A stretch of DNA of 64,000 nucleotides from Chelatococcus sambhunathii (GTDB lineage: Bacteria; Pseudomonadota; Alphaproteobacteria; Rhizobiales; Methylopilaceae), in assembly GCA_031316315.1 (NCBI GenBank), contig JADBEO010000001.1, positions 62,001 to 126,000 on the forward strand, read 5' to 3'. Positions 55,777 through 64,000 of this stretch are shown here, piece after piece. How positions within the stretch are numbered: position 1 is the first letter of the stretch; every line of letters starts with the position of its first letter. The notes beneath the pieces are model-generated. The model worked only from the letters and a program-made list of their open reading frames with translations, did no database searches and was not told where the DNA came from. Position numbers and translations under genes: made by a program.

Positions 55777-56112
55777 TCAGTGCGCGATATCCGCCCTGAT
55801 CCGATAGGCGCCGTCCGCGAGCCGCTCGAACATCTCGCCGACCTGCGGATGGCGGACCGGATCGCCGCTCGTGTCCGGCAGGAGGTTCTGCTCGGAAACA
55901 TAGGCGACGTACTCTGTTTCCGCGTTCTCGGCGAACAGGTGGTAGAACGGCTGGTCCCGTTCCGGGCGCACGTCCTCCGGGATCGACTCCCACCATTCCT
56001 CGGTGTTCGAGAAGGTGTGGTCGACATCGTAGATCACGCCCCGGAACGGATAGACGCGGTGGCGGACCACGTCTCCGATCCTGAATTTCGCGAGGCGCGC
56101 TTCCGCGGGCAT
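55777..56112 (-). CDS. hspQ: Heat shock protein HspQ
   Basis: 111 residues. AKFRIGDVVRHRVYPFRGVIYDVD opens the domain (in outline) and DQPFYHLFAENAETEYVAYVSEQNLL (in outline) is the characteristic core of HspQ (YccV, hemimethylated-DNA-binding). It modulates Lon proteolysis in E. coli. It ends 122 bases after the IalB terminator on the opposite strand. Confidence 0.93.
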   Translation of the reverse strand: MPAEARLAKFRIGDVVRHRVYPFRGVIYDVDHTFSNTEEWWESIPEDVRPERDQPFYHLFAENAETEYVAYVSEQNLLPDTSGDPVRHPQVGEMFERLADGAYRIRADIAH

Positions 56113-56184
56113 AAAGACCGAATCTCCTGTTGCGAGCGCGGTCAGATGCCCCGGCCGCCGCGCGCCGTCAACGCGCCCGAACCG

Positions 56185-57228
56185 TTAAAGGCCGTAGCGC
56201 GCCGCGAGTTCCGGCTCGCGCTCGGCGATCTGCCTGGCGAGATCGACGATGACCTTGGCCTGCTTCCAGGTGGCGTCGTCCTGCATCTTGCCGTCGAGCA
56301 TCACCGCGCCGGTCCCGTCGGGCATGGCGTCGACGATCCGCTTGGCGAACTTCACCTCCTCGACGTCCGGCGAGAACACGCGCTTGGCGATGTCGACTTG
56401 GCTCGGATGCAGCGTCCAGGCGCCGACGCAGCCCATGAGGAAAGCGTTGCGGAACTGGCTCTCGCAGGCCTCGCCATCCGAGAAATCGCCGAAAGGACCA
56501 TAGAACGGCTTGATGTTGTTGGCCGCGCAAGCGTCGACCATCTTGGCGATCGTGTAGTGCCACAGATCCTGCTGATAGAATGGCCGCGCGGCGCCGTCCT
56601 CGCCCTTGTCGGTGAGCACGCCATAGCCCGGATGGCCGCCGCCGACGCGCGTCGTCTTCATGCGCCGCGAGGCTGCGAGATCGGCGGGGCCGAGGCTCAT
56701 GCCGTGCATGCGGGGGGAGGCGGCCGCGATCTCCTCGACGTTCATCACGCCCTGCGCAGTCTCGAGAATGGCGTGAATCATGATCGGCCGCTCGATCTTG
56801 TGGCGCGCCTCGAGCTGGGCGAGCAGGCGGTCGAGATAGTGGATGTCCCACGAGCCCTCGACCTTCGGCAGCATGATGACGTCGAGCTTGCTCCCGACGG
56901 CGCCCACGATCTCGATGACGTCGTCAAGGGCCCAGGGGCTGTCGAGCGCGTTCATGCGGATCCACAGGCCCGCGGCCCCGAAGTCGTTCGCCTTGGCCAT
57001 CTCGATGAAGCCGGTGCGCGCCGCCTCCTTGGCGTCGGCCGGCACGGCGTCCTCGAGATTGCCGAGCACGACGTCGACCTGCTTCGCCAGATCGCCCACG
57101 CGGGCGCGGATCTTCTCCACATGCGGGGGCACGAAATGGATCATGCGCTCGACCCGCACGGGCGGCTCGCGGAACGGGGCGGGCGCGCCGAGCGCCAGCG
57201 GACGGTAATAGGCGCTCGGGACGATCAT
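56185..57228 (-). CDS. HpcH/HpaI-type CoA-ester lyase (malyl-CoA lyase-like)
   Basis: 347 residues from the ATG at 57228 (AAAGG upstream). [21 protein letters not shown] has the metal-binding Glu and Asp region; [20 protein letters not shown] and [10 protein letters not shown] are citrate-lyase-beta-family motifs, and [19 protein letters not shown] closes the barrel. The family splits malyl-CoA, citramalyl-CoA or related esters. The specific substrate cannot be told from sequence, so serine-cycle methylotrophy should not be assumed. Divergent from an AEC transporter. Confidence 0.82.
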   Translation of the reverse strand: MIVPSAYYRPLALGAPAPFREPPVRVERMIHFVPPHVEKIRARVGDLAKQVDVVLGNLEDAVPADAKEAARTGFIEMAKANDFGAAGLWIRMNALDSPWALDDVIEIVGAVGSKLDVIMLPKVEGSWDIHYLDRLLAQLEARHKIERPIMIHAILETAQGVMNVEEIAAASPRMHGMSLGPADLAASRRMKTTRVGGGHPGYGVLTDKGEDGAARPFYQQDLWHYTIAKMVDACAANNIKPFYGPFGDFSDGEACESQFRNAFLMGCVGAWTLHPSQVDIAKRVFSPDVEEVKFAKRIVDAMPDGTGAVMLDGKMQDDATWKQAKVIVDLARQIAEREPELAARYGL

Positions 57229-57422
57229 GACGGGACCTTTCGCGAGGAGCTTGGAAGCGCCGCACAATTCGCGGGGGCCATGCTGCAGCGCAAGGCGTCT
57301 TTCGTCTGAGCGCCGGCCGGCTCGAATGCATGGGCCGCATTCCGGGGCGCGTCTCGCGCCCAACGTGGCTTTCGCGCTAAGGGCGGGCCGTCACGCCAAT
57401 TGAGAAGGACCCGCAAAGCACG

Positions 57423-58367
57423 ATGGACGTCGCCGGTCTCGCAATGCCGTTCTTCGGGCTGATCGCGCTCGGCTTCGTCTGCGGAAGGCTGTTCGACGCC
57501 TCCCAGGAGGGGCTCGCCTGGCTCAATATCTACATCGTCTTCGTGGCGGTGCCGGCGCTCTACTTCGTGCTGATCTCGCGAACGCCGTTCGAGGAGCTCG
57601 CCAATGTCGGCTTCGTCGCGGTCACCACCACGGCGACCTTCGCCTGTTTCGCACTCTCGCTCGGGATCGGCCTTTTCGCATCGAGGGGCGATCTCGGCCA
57701 GGCGACCATCCAGGGCGCCGCCGGCAGCTATTCCAACGTCGGCTATATGGGGCCGGGCCTCACGCTCGCCGCCCTCGGACCGGCGGCGGCCGCGCCGACC
57801 GCCCTGGTGTTCGTGTTCGACTGCATGCTGCTGTTCACGCTGGTGCCGTTCTTGATGTCGATCGCCGGCTCGCGCAAGGAGAGCGTCTGGTCGACGGCTG
57901 GGCTGGTCGTCCGCAGGATCGCGCTGCACCCGTTCAACATCGCGACGCTCATCGGGGGTGTCGCCGCCTATTTTCATTGGATCCCGCCGGCCCCGGTCCT
58001 CAAGATCGTCGAGCTCCTCAGCGGTTCGGCGGCGCCCTGCGCTCTGTTCATGCTCGGCGTGACGGTGGCGCTTCAACCGCTGAAGAAGGTCCCGCGCGAA
58101 CTGCCGGCGCTGCTGACGGTGAAGCTCCTGCTTCATCCCGCGATCGTCTTCGCTCTGCTGTCGGCGGTCGGCGGCTTCGATCCGGTCTGGATCGCGACCG
58201 CGGTCCTGATGGCGTCGCTGCCGCCGGCTCTCAACGTCTTCGTGATGGCGAGCCAGTACCAGACCTATGTTGAGCGCGCGTCCGCGATCATCCTGGTCGG
58301 CACGGTCGTCTCGGTGGCGAGCGTCACGACGCTGCTCGCCCTGGTCGTTCACAGCGGAATCAGGTGA
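57423..58367 (+). CDS. AEC family transporter (auxin efflux carrier / malonate-malate type)
   Basis: 314 residues with ten hydrophobic segments in two halves. MPFFGLIALGFVCGRLF and AAGSYSNVGYMGPGLTLAAL (in part) carry the conserved Asn-x-Gly-positioned break typical of AEC proteins; the second half repeats this with AVLMASLPPALNVFVMASQY (in outline). The family moves organic acids and auxin-like anions. Divergent from the CoA-ester lyase, so a carboxylate uptake and cleavage link is possible but unproven. RBS AGAAGGA upstream. Confidence 0.82.
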   Translation: MDVAGLAMPFFGLIALGFVCGRLFDASQEGLAWLNIYIVFVAVPALYFVLISRTPFEELANVGFVAVTTTATFACFALSLGIGLFASRGDLGQATIQGAAGSYSNVGYMGPGLTLAALGPAAAAPTALVFVFDCMLLFTLVPFLMSIAGSRKESVWSTAGLVVRRIALHPFNIATLIGGVAAYFHWIPPAPVLKIVELLSGSAAPCALFMLGVTVALQPLKKVPRELPALLTVKLLLHPAIVFALLSAVGGFDPVWIATAVLMASLPPALNVFVMASQYQTYVERASAIILVGTVVSVASVTTLLALVVHSGIR

Positions 58368-58418
58368 GGGGCCCGTTCGAATCCGGCCGCCTGTAGACGC
58401 AAGATAAAACCGGCCAGC

Positions 58419-58447
58419 TTGCAAAAAGTCGGACGGCGGCCTATATC
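58419..58447 (+). promoter_or_regulatory. Promoter of the cold shock gene
   Basis: TTGCAA at 58419-58424 and TATATC at 58442-58447 are separated by 17 bases, a good match to the alphaproteobacterial CTTG-N17-CTATAT type. It implies a leader of about 135 bases, as long 5' leaders of csp mRNAs often are, which fold to control translation in the cold. Confidence 0.6.
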
Positions 58448-58588
58448 TCGTTCGTCGATCTTGGCCGTTGAAAAATTGCTGCGCGCCGCCAGACGCGCGT
58501 TCGAGTTTTCCTCTCAAAATCGATGCATCATCGTGCGCCCATCTCTGTCGGCGCACATTAATCTATGCCGATTTGAAGGAAAATCGAC

Positions 58589-58798
58589 ATGCAGACCGGC
58601 ACCGTGAAGTTCTTCAACGTTCAGAAGGGCTACGGCTTCATCGCTCCCGAGAGCGGCGGGACGGACGTGTTCGTCCACATCTCCGCCGTCGAGCGCTCGG
58701 GCCTCCACACCCTCGTCGAGGGCCAGAAGGTCAACTTCGAAGTGGTCCAGGACAAGCGCTCCGGGAAGAACGCCGCCGAGAACCTCTCGGCCGCGTGA
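58589..58798 (+). CDS. Cold shock protein
   Basis: 69 residues. [17 protein letters not shown] and [10 protein letters not shown] carry the RNP1 and RNP2 nucleic-acid-binding motifs of the cold shock domain. It binds single-stranded RNA and melts secondary structure. GAAGGA precedes the ATG. Confidence 0.95.
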   Translation: MQTGTVKFFNVQKGYGFIAPESGGTDVFVHISAVERSGLHTLVEGQKVNFEVVQDKRSGKNAAENLSAA

Positions 58799-58857
58799 CG
58801 TTGATGTCCGCGGAGGACTGCGACCACGGATGTACTGGCGCAGTCTTCGACGCGGGC

Positions 58858-58885
58858 AAAGGCCGGGCTATCGCCCGGCCTTTTT
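58858..58885 (+). terminator. Intrinsic terminator of the cold shock gene
   Basis: Stem aaaggccgggc with gcccggccttt around tatc, then T bases. The next gene starts only 16 bases later. Confidence 0.85.
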
Positions 58886-58901
58886 CTTTGGAGGTCAAGC
58901 C

Positions 58902-59201
58902 ATGAACGACAAGGCGCAGAGCGCTGCGAGCGGCGTCTTCAAGACGCCCGCCAAAGCCGACAAGGCGGACGCGACCACGCGCGCCGCGCGCGAGATCATC
59001 GATCGCGAACGCTCCGAACGCGACGCCAAGACGGCGCGGCTACGGGCTCTGAGGCTCGCCAAGGAAGCCGAGGAGGCCGCCGTCCGCGATGAGGCCGAAG
59101 CCGCCAAACCAGCGCCCAAGACTCGGGCCGCCAAGTCCGGGGCAGCCAAGAGTCCGGCGAAGAAGGCCTCTGCAAAAGGCAGCAAGGTTGCGGCCGCCTG
59201 A
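58902..59201 (+). CDS. Small lysine/alanine-rich protein of unknown function
   Basis: 99 residues from the ATG at 58902 (GGAGGTC upstream). A middle helix (RAAREIIDRERSERDAKTAR in outline) is strongly charged; the last 35 residues are Lys, Ala and Ser repeats (SGAAKSPAKKASAKGSK) like histone H1 tails. It could bind DNA or RNA. Small proteins of similar make-up lie near csp genes in other rhizobia as I recall, but I cannot name a family. Confidence 0.6.
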   Translation: MNDKAQSAASGVFKTPAKADKADATTRAAREIIDRERSERDAKTARLRALRLAKEAEEAAVRDEAEAAKPAPKTRAAKSGAAKSPAKKASAKGSKVAAA

Positions 59202-59380
59202 GGGCGGCGAGCGCTCCCGGACATTGTTCCGCCTCAAACCGGTGGCTTCTCCGAAGATGATCGGAGCGCGGCTCGAACATTGCTTCGGCCGTGGCTTGGT
59301 GGGTCTTCGTTAACCATGACGGCCCTACCTTCGCGCGGGCGCCGAAGGCGCGCCTCGGACGGCATGGGAGCTCGGGACAA

Positions 59381-60694
59381 GTGACGGATCGGCCTTCGAA
59401 TTTCTCGGCGCAGCTCGGTTCCGCCACGCGCCGTGAGGCGCTGAAACTCGGCCTCGGCGCCGCGGCGGCCGGTATGACCGTCGGCTCGGCCGCCGCGCAG
59501 TCGTTCGGCGCCGCGGAGTGGAAGGATCGGTTCGACGCCTCCTCCGGCGCGGTCGCGACTTCGCGCACTTCGTCCTCGCGCGTCCCGACCCTGAGCCGCG
59601 AGACCGCCAGCGCCACCGAGCAGGCGATCGCTGCCTACAACGACATCGTCGGCCGCGGCGGCTGGAACATCGTGCCGAACGGCAACCGTCTGAAGCTCGG
59701 CTCGACCGGGGAGCGCGTGGTCGCGCTCCGCGAGCGGCTGATGGCCTCGGGCGACCTCGACAGGAACGTCGGCCTGTCGCCGACCTTCGACTCCTATGTC
59801 GAGGGCGGCGTGCGCCGCTTTCAGGCGCGCCACGGCCTCATCCCGGTCGGCGTCGTCGGCGACGACACGTTGAAGTCCCTGAACATCCCGGCCCAGACCC
59901 GCCTCCGTCAGCTCGAGATCAATCTCGTGCGCATCCGCACCATGGCGATGGGCGACATGCCGGGCCGCTACGTGCTGGCGAACATCCCCGCCGCCGAGGT
60001 CGAGGCGGTCGAGAACGGGCAGGTCGCCGCGCGCTACACCGCCGTGGTCGGCAAGGTCGATCGCGCCTCGCCGGTGCTCGACGCCAAGATCCTGCAGGTG
60101 AACCTGAACCCCTTCTGGACAGTCCCCGCTTCCATCGTGAAGAAGGACCTCATCCCGCAGATGCAGAAGGATCCGCAGTACCTCACCAAGAAGAACATCC
60201 GGATCATCGACAAGAGCGGCGCTGAAATCCCGCCGACGGCGATCAACTGGAATACCGACGAGGCGACGAGCTTCATGTACAAACAGGACCCCGGCGAGGA
60301 CAACTCGATGGGGTCGGTGCGCATCAACATGCAGAACCCGCATGGCGTCTACATGCATGACACGCCGTCGAAGAACCTGTTTGGCGACAACGCCCGGTTC
60401 CATTCCTCCGGCTGCATGCGGATCCAGAACGTCAAGGAGCTCTGCACCTGGCTCCTCAGCACCCAGCCGAACTGGAACCGCCGCTCGCTCGACGCGGCGA
60501 TCAAGACCGGCGACCGCGTCGACATCCAGGTGACGCCGCCCGTCCCGGTCTATTGGCGCTACATCTCCGGCTGGGGCGCCGCCGACGGCACGGTTCAGTT
60601 CCGCGAGGACATCTACGGCCAGGACGGCACCGGCGAACTCGCGATGGCCGGCGGCGGCGAGTCCGCCGCGACCGGCGCCACGTCGCAACGGTGA
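59381..60694 (+). CDS. L,D-transpeptidase with peptidoglycan-binding domain (YcbB/LdtD type)
   Basis: 437 residues from the GTG at 59381; this puts a Tat-like signal (SATRREALKLGLGAAAAGMT, twin Arg 17-18) at the N-terminus. The upstream ATG at 59291 would add 30 residues. LGSTGERVVALRERL and FQARHGLIPVGVVGDDTLKSL form the peptidoglycan-binding domain. The catalytic Cys345 is in HSSGCMRIQNV, preceded by GVYMHDTPSKNLF. Makes 3-3 cross-links. A plausible LdtR target. Confidence 0.9.
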   Translation: MTDRPSNFSAQLGSATRREALKLGLGAAAAGMTVGSAAAQSFGAAEWKDRFDASSGAVATSRTSSSRVPTLSRETASATEQAIAAYNDIVGRGGWNIVPNGNRLKLGSTGERVVALRERLMASGDLDRNVGLSPTFDSYVEGGVRRFQARHGLIPVGVVGDDTLKSLNIPAQTRLRQLEINLVRIRTMAMGDMPGRYVLANIPAAEVEAVENGQVAARYTAVVGKVDRASPVLDAKILQVNLNPFWTVPASIVKKDLIPQMQKDPQYLTKKNIRIIDKSGAEIPPTAINWNTDEATSFMYKQDPGEDNSMGSVRINMQNPHGVYMHDTPSKNLFGDNARFHSSGCMRIQNVKELCTWLLSTQPNWNRRSLDAAIKTGDRVDIQVTPPVPVYWRYISGWGAADGTVQFREDIYGQDGTGELAMAGGGESAATGATSQR

Positions 60695-60912
60695 CGCCGC
60701 GCCGTCCTGCATCGCCAGCGCAAGGGTCTTCGGCGGTCGCGGGCGAGGTTCTCTTCGAGTTCATGACGCGGGGCAACGCGACCCGATGCGCGGCGATCGA
60801 CGTCGCGACCGGCGTCGAGGTCGTCGTGGTGGGACCGCCGTCCGCCATCGAGACGCAGTTGAAGGCGGTCGCGCTGAGAAAGCTCAGGGCGCGAATCGCG
60901 CGAGGCGGCTGA
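60691..60912 (+). CDS. Small conserved protein of unknown function (DUF6898-like)
   Basis: 73 residues from a GTG at 60691 overlapping the L,D-transpeptidase stop. GEVLFEFMTRGNATRCAAIDVATGVEVVVVGPP (in outline) then a short helix, KAVALRKLRARIA. It resembles small proteins found before glyA in other rhizobia. Function unknown; the overlap supports translation. Confidence 0.6.
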   Translation: MTPRRPASPAQGSSAVAGEVLFEFMTRGNATRCAAIDVATGVEVVVVGPPSAIETQLKAVALRKLRARIARGG

Positions 60913-61054
60913 CATTTCGCAGCGGCCCAGCGTCGGCCCGATTGACAGGCGCGCATCTTCAGAAAATGCTGTTGGGATGCCAGAAAGTCAGCAGGGTTTC
61001 TAAACCCAAAGTAGAATGCGACCAAGCTACGCCGTCCGGCGGGCTGTAACCCTT

Positions 61055-61088
61055 CTGAAATCCGGCCTAATGTCGCGCTGGATTTCAG
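61055..61088. promoter_or_regulatory. Inverted repeat in the glyA leader
   Basis: CTGAAATCC (61055-61063) and GGATTTCAG (61080-61088) are perfect 9-base arms with a 16-base loop, about 90 bases before glyA. A smaller GGGTTT/AAACCC hairpin lies at 60994-61007. TTGACA at 60942-60947 is the only plausible -35 box upstream (weak AATGCT 17 bases later). It does not match a riboswitch class I know. Confidence 0.45.
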
Positions 61089-61178
61089 CGTGCGTCGCCT
61101 CACGCCAAGCACGGGCGCGACGCTTCGAGCTTCAAAGACGAAAGGCAGCGCTGAGCGCGCCGCAGAGGAGGGAACCGC

Positions 61179-62486
61179 ATGTCCATGACCGACGCCCAGG
61201 CGAACGAGGCGGAAAGCCGCTTCTTCCACGCCAGCCTCGCTGAGGTCGATCCGGAGCTCGCCGACGCGGTGAAGTCGGAGCTCGGCCGCCAGCGCGACGA
61301 GATCGAGCTGATCGCGTCGGAGAACATCGTCTCGCGCGCGGTGCTCGAGGCGCAGGGCTCGGTGCTCACCAACAAGTACGCCGAGGGCTATCCCGGCCGC
61401 CGCTACTATGGCGGCTGCCAGTATGTCGACGTCGCCGAGCAGCTAGCCATCGACCGGGCCAAGAAGCTCTTCAACTGCGGCTTCGCCAACGTGCAGCCCC
61501 ATTCGGGCGCGCAGGCCAACACGGCCGTGTTCCTCGCGCTCATGCAGCCGGGCGACACCTTCCTCGGCCTGGACCTCGCGGCCGGCGGCCACCTCACCCA
61601 CGGCGCCAAGGCGGCGCTCTCCGGCAAGTGGTTCAACGCCGTCAACTACAACGTCCGCAAGGAAGATCAGCGGATCGACATGGAGGAGGTCGAGCGCCTC
61701 GCCAAGGAGCACAGGCCGAAGGTGATCATCACCGGCGGCTCGGCCTATCCGCGCCAGATCGACTTCGCGGCGTTCCGCAAGATCGCTGACGAGGTCGGCG
61801 CCTACTTCATGGTCGACATGGCGCATTTCGCGGGCCTCGTCGCCGGCGGCGCGCATCCGAACCCGCTTGAGCATGCACATGTCGCGACCACCACGACCCA
61901 CAAGACCCTGCGCGGGCCTCGCGGCGGCATGATCCTCACGAACGACGAGGCGCTCGCCAAGAAGTTCAACTCGGCGGTGTTCCCGGGCATCCAGGGCGGC
62001 CCGCTGATGCATGTGATCGCGGCGAAGGCTGTGGCGTTCGGCGAGGCGCTGCAGCCCGACTACAAGATCTACATCAAGAACGTCATCGCCAACGCCAAGG
62101 CGCTCGCCGAGAACCTGAAGGGCCACGGCTTCGACATCGTCTCGGGCGGCACCGACACGCATCTGATGCTGGTCGACCTGCGTCCGAAGAAGCTCACGGG
62201 CAAGGTTTCGGAGATCGCGCTCGGGCGGGCGCACATCACCTGCAACAAGAACGGCATTCCGTTCGACCCAGAGAAGCCGATGGTGACCTCCGGCATCCGC
62301 CTCGGCACGCCGGCCGGCACCACGCGCGGCTTCGGAGTCGCGGAGTTCCAGGAGATCGGCGACATGATCGCGACGGTCCTCGACGTCCTCGCCCAGAAGG
62401 GGACCGACGAGGACTCCGAGGTCGAGGCAAAGGTCCGCAGTCAGGTGGCGGCGCTCGTCGAGCGGTTCCCGCTCTACGCTGACTGA
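61179..62486 (+). CDS. glyA: Serine hydroxymethyltransferase
   Basis: 435 residues, with GAGGAGGG upstream. [21 protein letters not shown] (in outline), and [16 protein letters not shown] with the PLP-binding Lys, identify GlyA. Interconverts serine and glycine with tetrahydrofolate. Followed by nrdR, ribD, a conserved rhizobial order. Confidence 0.97.
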   Translation: MSMTDAQANEAESRFFHASLAEVDPELADAVKSELGRQRDEIELIASENIVSRAVLEAQGSVLTNKYAEGYPGRRYYGGCQYVDVAEQLAIDRAKKLFNCGFANVQPHSGAQANTAVFLALMQPGDTFLGLDLAAGGHLTHGAKAALSGKWFNAVNYNVRKEDQRIDMEEVERLAKEHRPKVIITGGSAYPRQIDFAAFRKIADEVGAYFMVDMAHFAGLVAGGAHPNPLEHAHVATTTTHKTLRGPRGGMILTNDEALAKKFNSAVFPGIQGGPLMHVIAAKAVAFGEALQPDYKIYIKNVIANAKALAENLKGHGFDIVSGGTDTHLMLVDLRPKKLTGKVSEIALGRAHITCNKNGIPFDPEKPMVTSGIRLGTPAGTTRGFGVAEFQEIGDMIATVLDVLAQKGTDEDSEVEAKVRSQVAALVERFPLYAD

Positions 62487-62513
62487 CGGTCTACCGGCCG
62501 ATCCTGTAACGCA

Positions 62514-62593
62514 GCCGTCGTCGCCGGGCTTGACCCGGCGACCCATCCTCTTTCCAAGAGTGATGGATGCCCGGGTCAAGCCCGGGCATGATG
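62514..62593. repeat. Palindromic intergenic repeat, copy 5 of 5
   Basis: GTCGTCGCCGGGCTTGACCCGGCGACCC (in outline) and ATGGATGCCCGGGTCAAGCCCGGGC (in outline) form two hairpin arms, with CCATCC opposite GGATGG between them. It lies between glyA and nrdR. Confidence 0.75.
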
Positions 62594-62625
62594 GTTTGCG
62601 TGGCCTCTCGTCCGGGAGTTCTTGA

Positions 62626-63102
62626 ATGCGGTGTCCGCATTGCGGCGCGCCAGACAGCCAGGTCAAGGACTCCCGGCCAGCAGAAGACGGCGCGGCGATC
62701 CGCCGGCGGCGGGTCTGCGGCGAATGCGGCCAGCGCTTCACCACCTTCGAACGCGTCCAGCTGCGCGAGCTGACGGTCGTCAAGCGCAGCGGCCGCCGCG
62801 TGCCTTTCGACCGTGACAAGCTGCACCGGTCGATCGCAGTGGCGTTACGCAAGCGCCCGGTCGATCCGGATCGTATCGAGACGATCGTCTCCTCCATCGT
62901 GCGCCAGCTCGAGAGCGGCGGCGAGGCGGAGGTGACGGCCGAGGCGATCGGCCTGCTCGTCATGGACGTGCTGAAGATCCTCGACGACGTCGCTTATGTC
63001 CGGTTCGCCTCGGTCTACCGCAATTTCCGCGAGGCCAAGGATTTCGAGCAGCTGCTCGGCGAGCTGTCCGCCGGCGAGCCGGCGCCGAAGCGCGGCGGCT
63101 GA
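62626..63102 (+). CDS. nrdR: Transcriptional repressor NrdR
   Basis: 158 residues. The zinc ribbon (Cys3, Cys6, Cys31, Cys34; [15 protein letters not shown]) is followed by an ATP-cone ([16 protein letters not shown]). It represses ribonucleotide reductase genes when dATP is bound. Its stop shares one base with the ribD start (TGATG). Confidence 0.97.
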   Translation: MRCPHCGAPDSQVKDSRPAEDGAAIRRRRVCGECGQRFTTFERVQLRELTVVKRSGRRVPFDRDKLHRSIAVALRKRPVDPDRIETIVSSIVRQLESGGEAEVTAEAIGLLVMDVLKILDDVAYVRFASVYRNFREAKDFEQLLGELSAGEPAPKRGG

Positions 63103-64000
63103 TGGACGCCGTGTCCGTCGCGCCTTCCGACGCGCGCGCCGCAGACGACGCCCGATGGATGGCGGCGGCCGAGGCGCTCGCGCGAAGAGGCCTTGGCCGC
63201 ACAGCGCCGAATCCGCCGGTCGGCGCCATCCTCGTCTCGCGCGAGGGACGCGTAGTCACGCGCGGCTGGACCCAGCCGGGCGGTCGGCCGCACGCCGAGC
63301 GCATCGCTCTCGACGCGGCGGGCGCGGCGGCCAGGGGCGCGACGCTCTACGTCACCCTCGAGCCGTGCAGCCATTTCGGCAGGACGCCGCCCTGCGCGGA
63401 CGCGGTGATAGAGGCCGGCGTCGCGCGCGTCGTGGCGGCGATCGTGGACCCCGATCCGAGGGTGTCCGGACAGGGGCTCGAACGCCTTCGCGCCGCCGGG
63501 ATCGAGGTCGCGCTTGGTGCGGGCGAGGCCGGGGCGCGCAGGCTCGCCGCCGGCCACATCTCGCGCGTCACGCGCGGGCGCCCCCATGTCACGCTGAAGC
63601 TCGCGGTGAGCGCCGACGGCAAGATCGCGGGCGAGGGGGGCCGGCCCGTCGCCATCACCGGCGAGGCGTCCCGCGCGCAGGTCCATATGATGCGCGCGGA
63701 GAGCGACGCGATCCTGGTCGGCGTCGGGACGGTGCTGGCGGACGATCCGGAACTGACCTGCCGGCTCCCGGGCATGGCCGACCGCTCGCCGATCCGCGTC
63801 GTCCTCGACGGCGCGCTCCGGACGCCGTCTGCGGCGAAGATCGTCGCGACCGCCCGCGACATGCCGACCTGGATCGTCTGCGGCGAGCAGGCCTCCAGCG
63901 ACGCCGAGGCGCGGCTGGCTTCGGCCGGGGTCGACATTCTCCGCGTTAGGCGGATCGGTGACCGCCTGGACCTGGCCGAGGCGCTTCTAATGTTCGCTTC
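63102..64000 (+). CDS. ribD: Riboflavin biosynthesis protein RibD, cut by window end
   Basis: The first 299 residues are present. The deaminase domain has NPPVGAILV, His64 and Glu66 (HAERIAL) with Cys89 and Cys98 (EPCSHFGRTPPC), the zinc site. The reductase domain starts near 155 (HVTLKLAVSADGKIAG) and continues past the edge. Deaminates and reduces the pyrimidine in riboflavin synthesis. Confidence 0.95.
   Translation, partial: MDAVSVAPSDARAADDARWMAAAEALARRGLGRTAPNPPVGAILVSREGRVVTRGWTQPGGRPHAERIALDAAGAAARGATLYVTLEPCSHFGRTPPCADAVIEAGVARVVAAIVDPDPRVSGQGLERLRAAGIEVALGAGEAGARRLAAGHISRVTRGRPHVTLKLAVSADGKIAGEGGRPVAITGEASRAQVHMMRAESDAILVGVGTVLADDPELTCRLPGMADRSPIRVVLDGALRTPSAAKIVATARDMPTWIVCGEQASSDAEARLASAGVDILRVRRIGDRLDLAEALLMFA

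Noticed and set aside
56185-57228. Malyl-CoA lyase as proof of serine-cycle methylotrophy
   Set aside because: The enzyme is alone, without hpr, sga, mtk or mtdA neighbours, and the family has several substrates.
60913-61178. Known riboswitch in the glyA leader
   Set aside because: The visible stems do not match a glycine, SAM, SAH or tetrahydrofolate class that I can recognise.

Overview
The window is high-GC chromosomal DNA from an alphaproteobacterium, almost certainly of the order Hyphomicrobiales (Rhizobiales). The evidence is gene order and family content: purF-cvpA-radA-alr-dnaB, rplI-DUF2232-rpsR-rpsF, fabD-fabG-acpP-fabF-mltG-yicC-gmk, rsmA-pdxA-surA-lptD with pepA and holC beside it, hemB next to an LdtR-type MarR regulator, and nrdR-ribD. 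Genus cannot be fixed from sequence alone. I found no rRNA, tRNA, CRISPR array or intact transposase.

Layout. 1-6920 (minus strand): purine, DNA repair, alanine racemase and replicative helicase genes, interrupted by a three-gene parD-parE plus glycosylase-like cassette. 7177-8652: a large SUKH-domain protein alone between dnaB and rplI. 8720-11390: the S6/S18/L9 ribosomal protein operon. 11768-15711: an accessory block (secreted protein, acyltransferases, transglutaminase, orphan antitoxin-like gene) separating rpsF from fabD. 15837-22497: fatty-acid synthesis and cell-envelope operon, ending in yicC-gmk and two tiny coupled membrane proteins. 22934-28454 (minus): rsmA, pdxA, surA, lptD. 29124-32104: pepA and holC, separated by an orphan ParD-like antitoxin and an Imm8-type immunity gene. 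32242-38853: secreted proteins, an S10 peptidase, a cysteine-poor YeeE/YedE protein and an ABC-F ATPase. 39006-44953: a nutrient-scavenging block with PhoX phosphatase (behind a three-repeat Pho-box candidate), a secreted sulfatase carrying calcium-binding dockerin-like repeats, and the formylglycine-generating enzyme that would activate it. 45117-46486: an ECF41 sigma factor with its carboxymuconolactone-decarboxylase partner and a matching candidate promoter. 46508-64000: an SGNH hydrolase in lower-GC DNA, hemB, ldtR, a DsbA-like protein, a degenerate adenylate-forming enzyme, a peptide-binding protein, IalB, HspQ, a CoA-ester lyase, cold shock protein, L,D-transpeptidase, glyA, nrdR and ribD (cut by the window end).

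Core genes sit in long co-directional, overlapping runs, many with ATGA or GTGA stop/start overlaps. Accessory genes are wedged between them, and several are toxin-antitoxin or immunity-type. Five copies of a palindromic intergenic repeat, about 80-220 bases each, lie between genes, three of them in convergent gaps.

The observations I would follow first are the parDE-glycosylase-like cassette, the sulfatase/FGE pair with its calcium-binding tail, the YeeE protein that has lost the cysteines of its family, the ECF41 module with its promoter, and the orphan immunity genes. All functional assignments come from reading protein sequence by eye; no database search was run.
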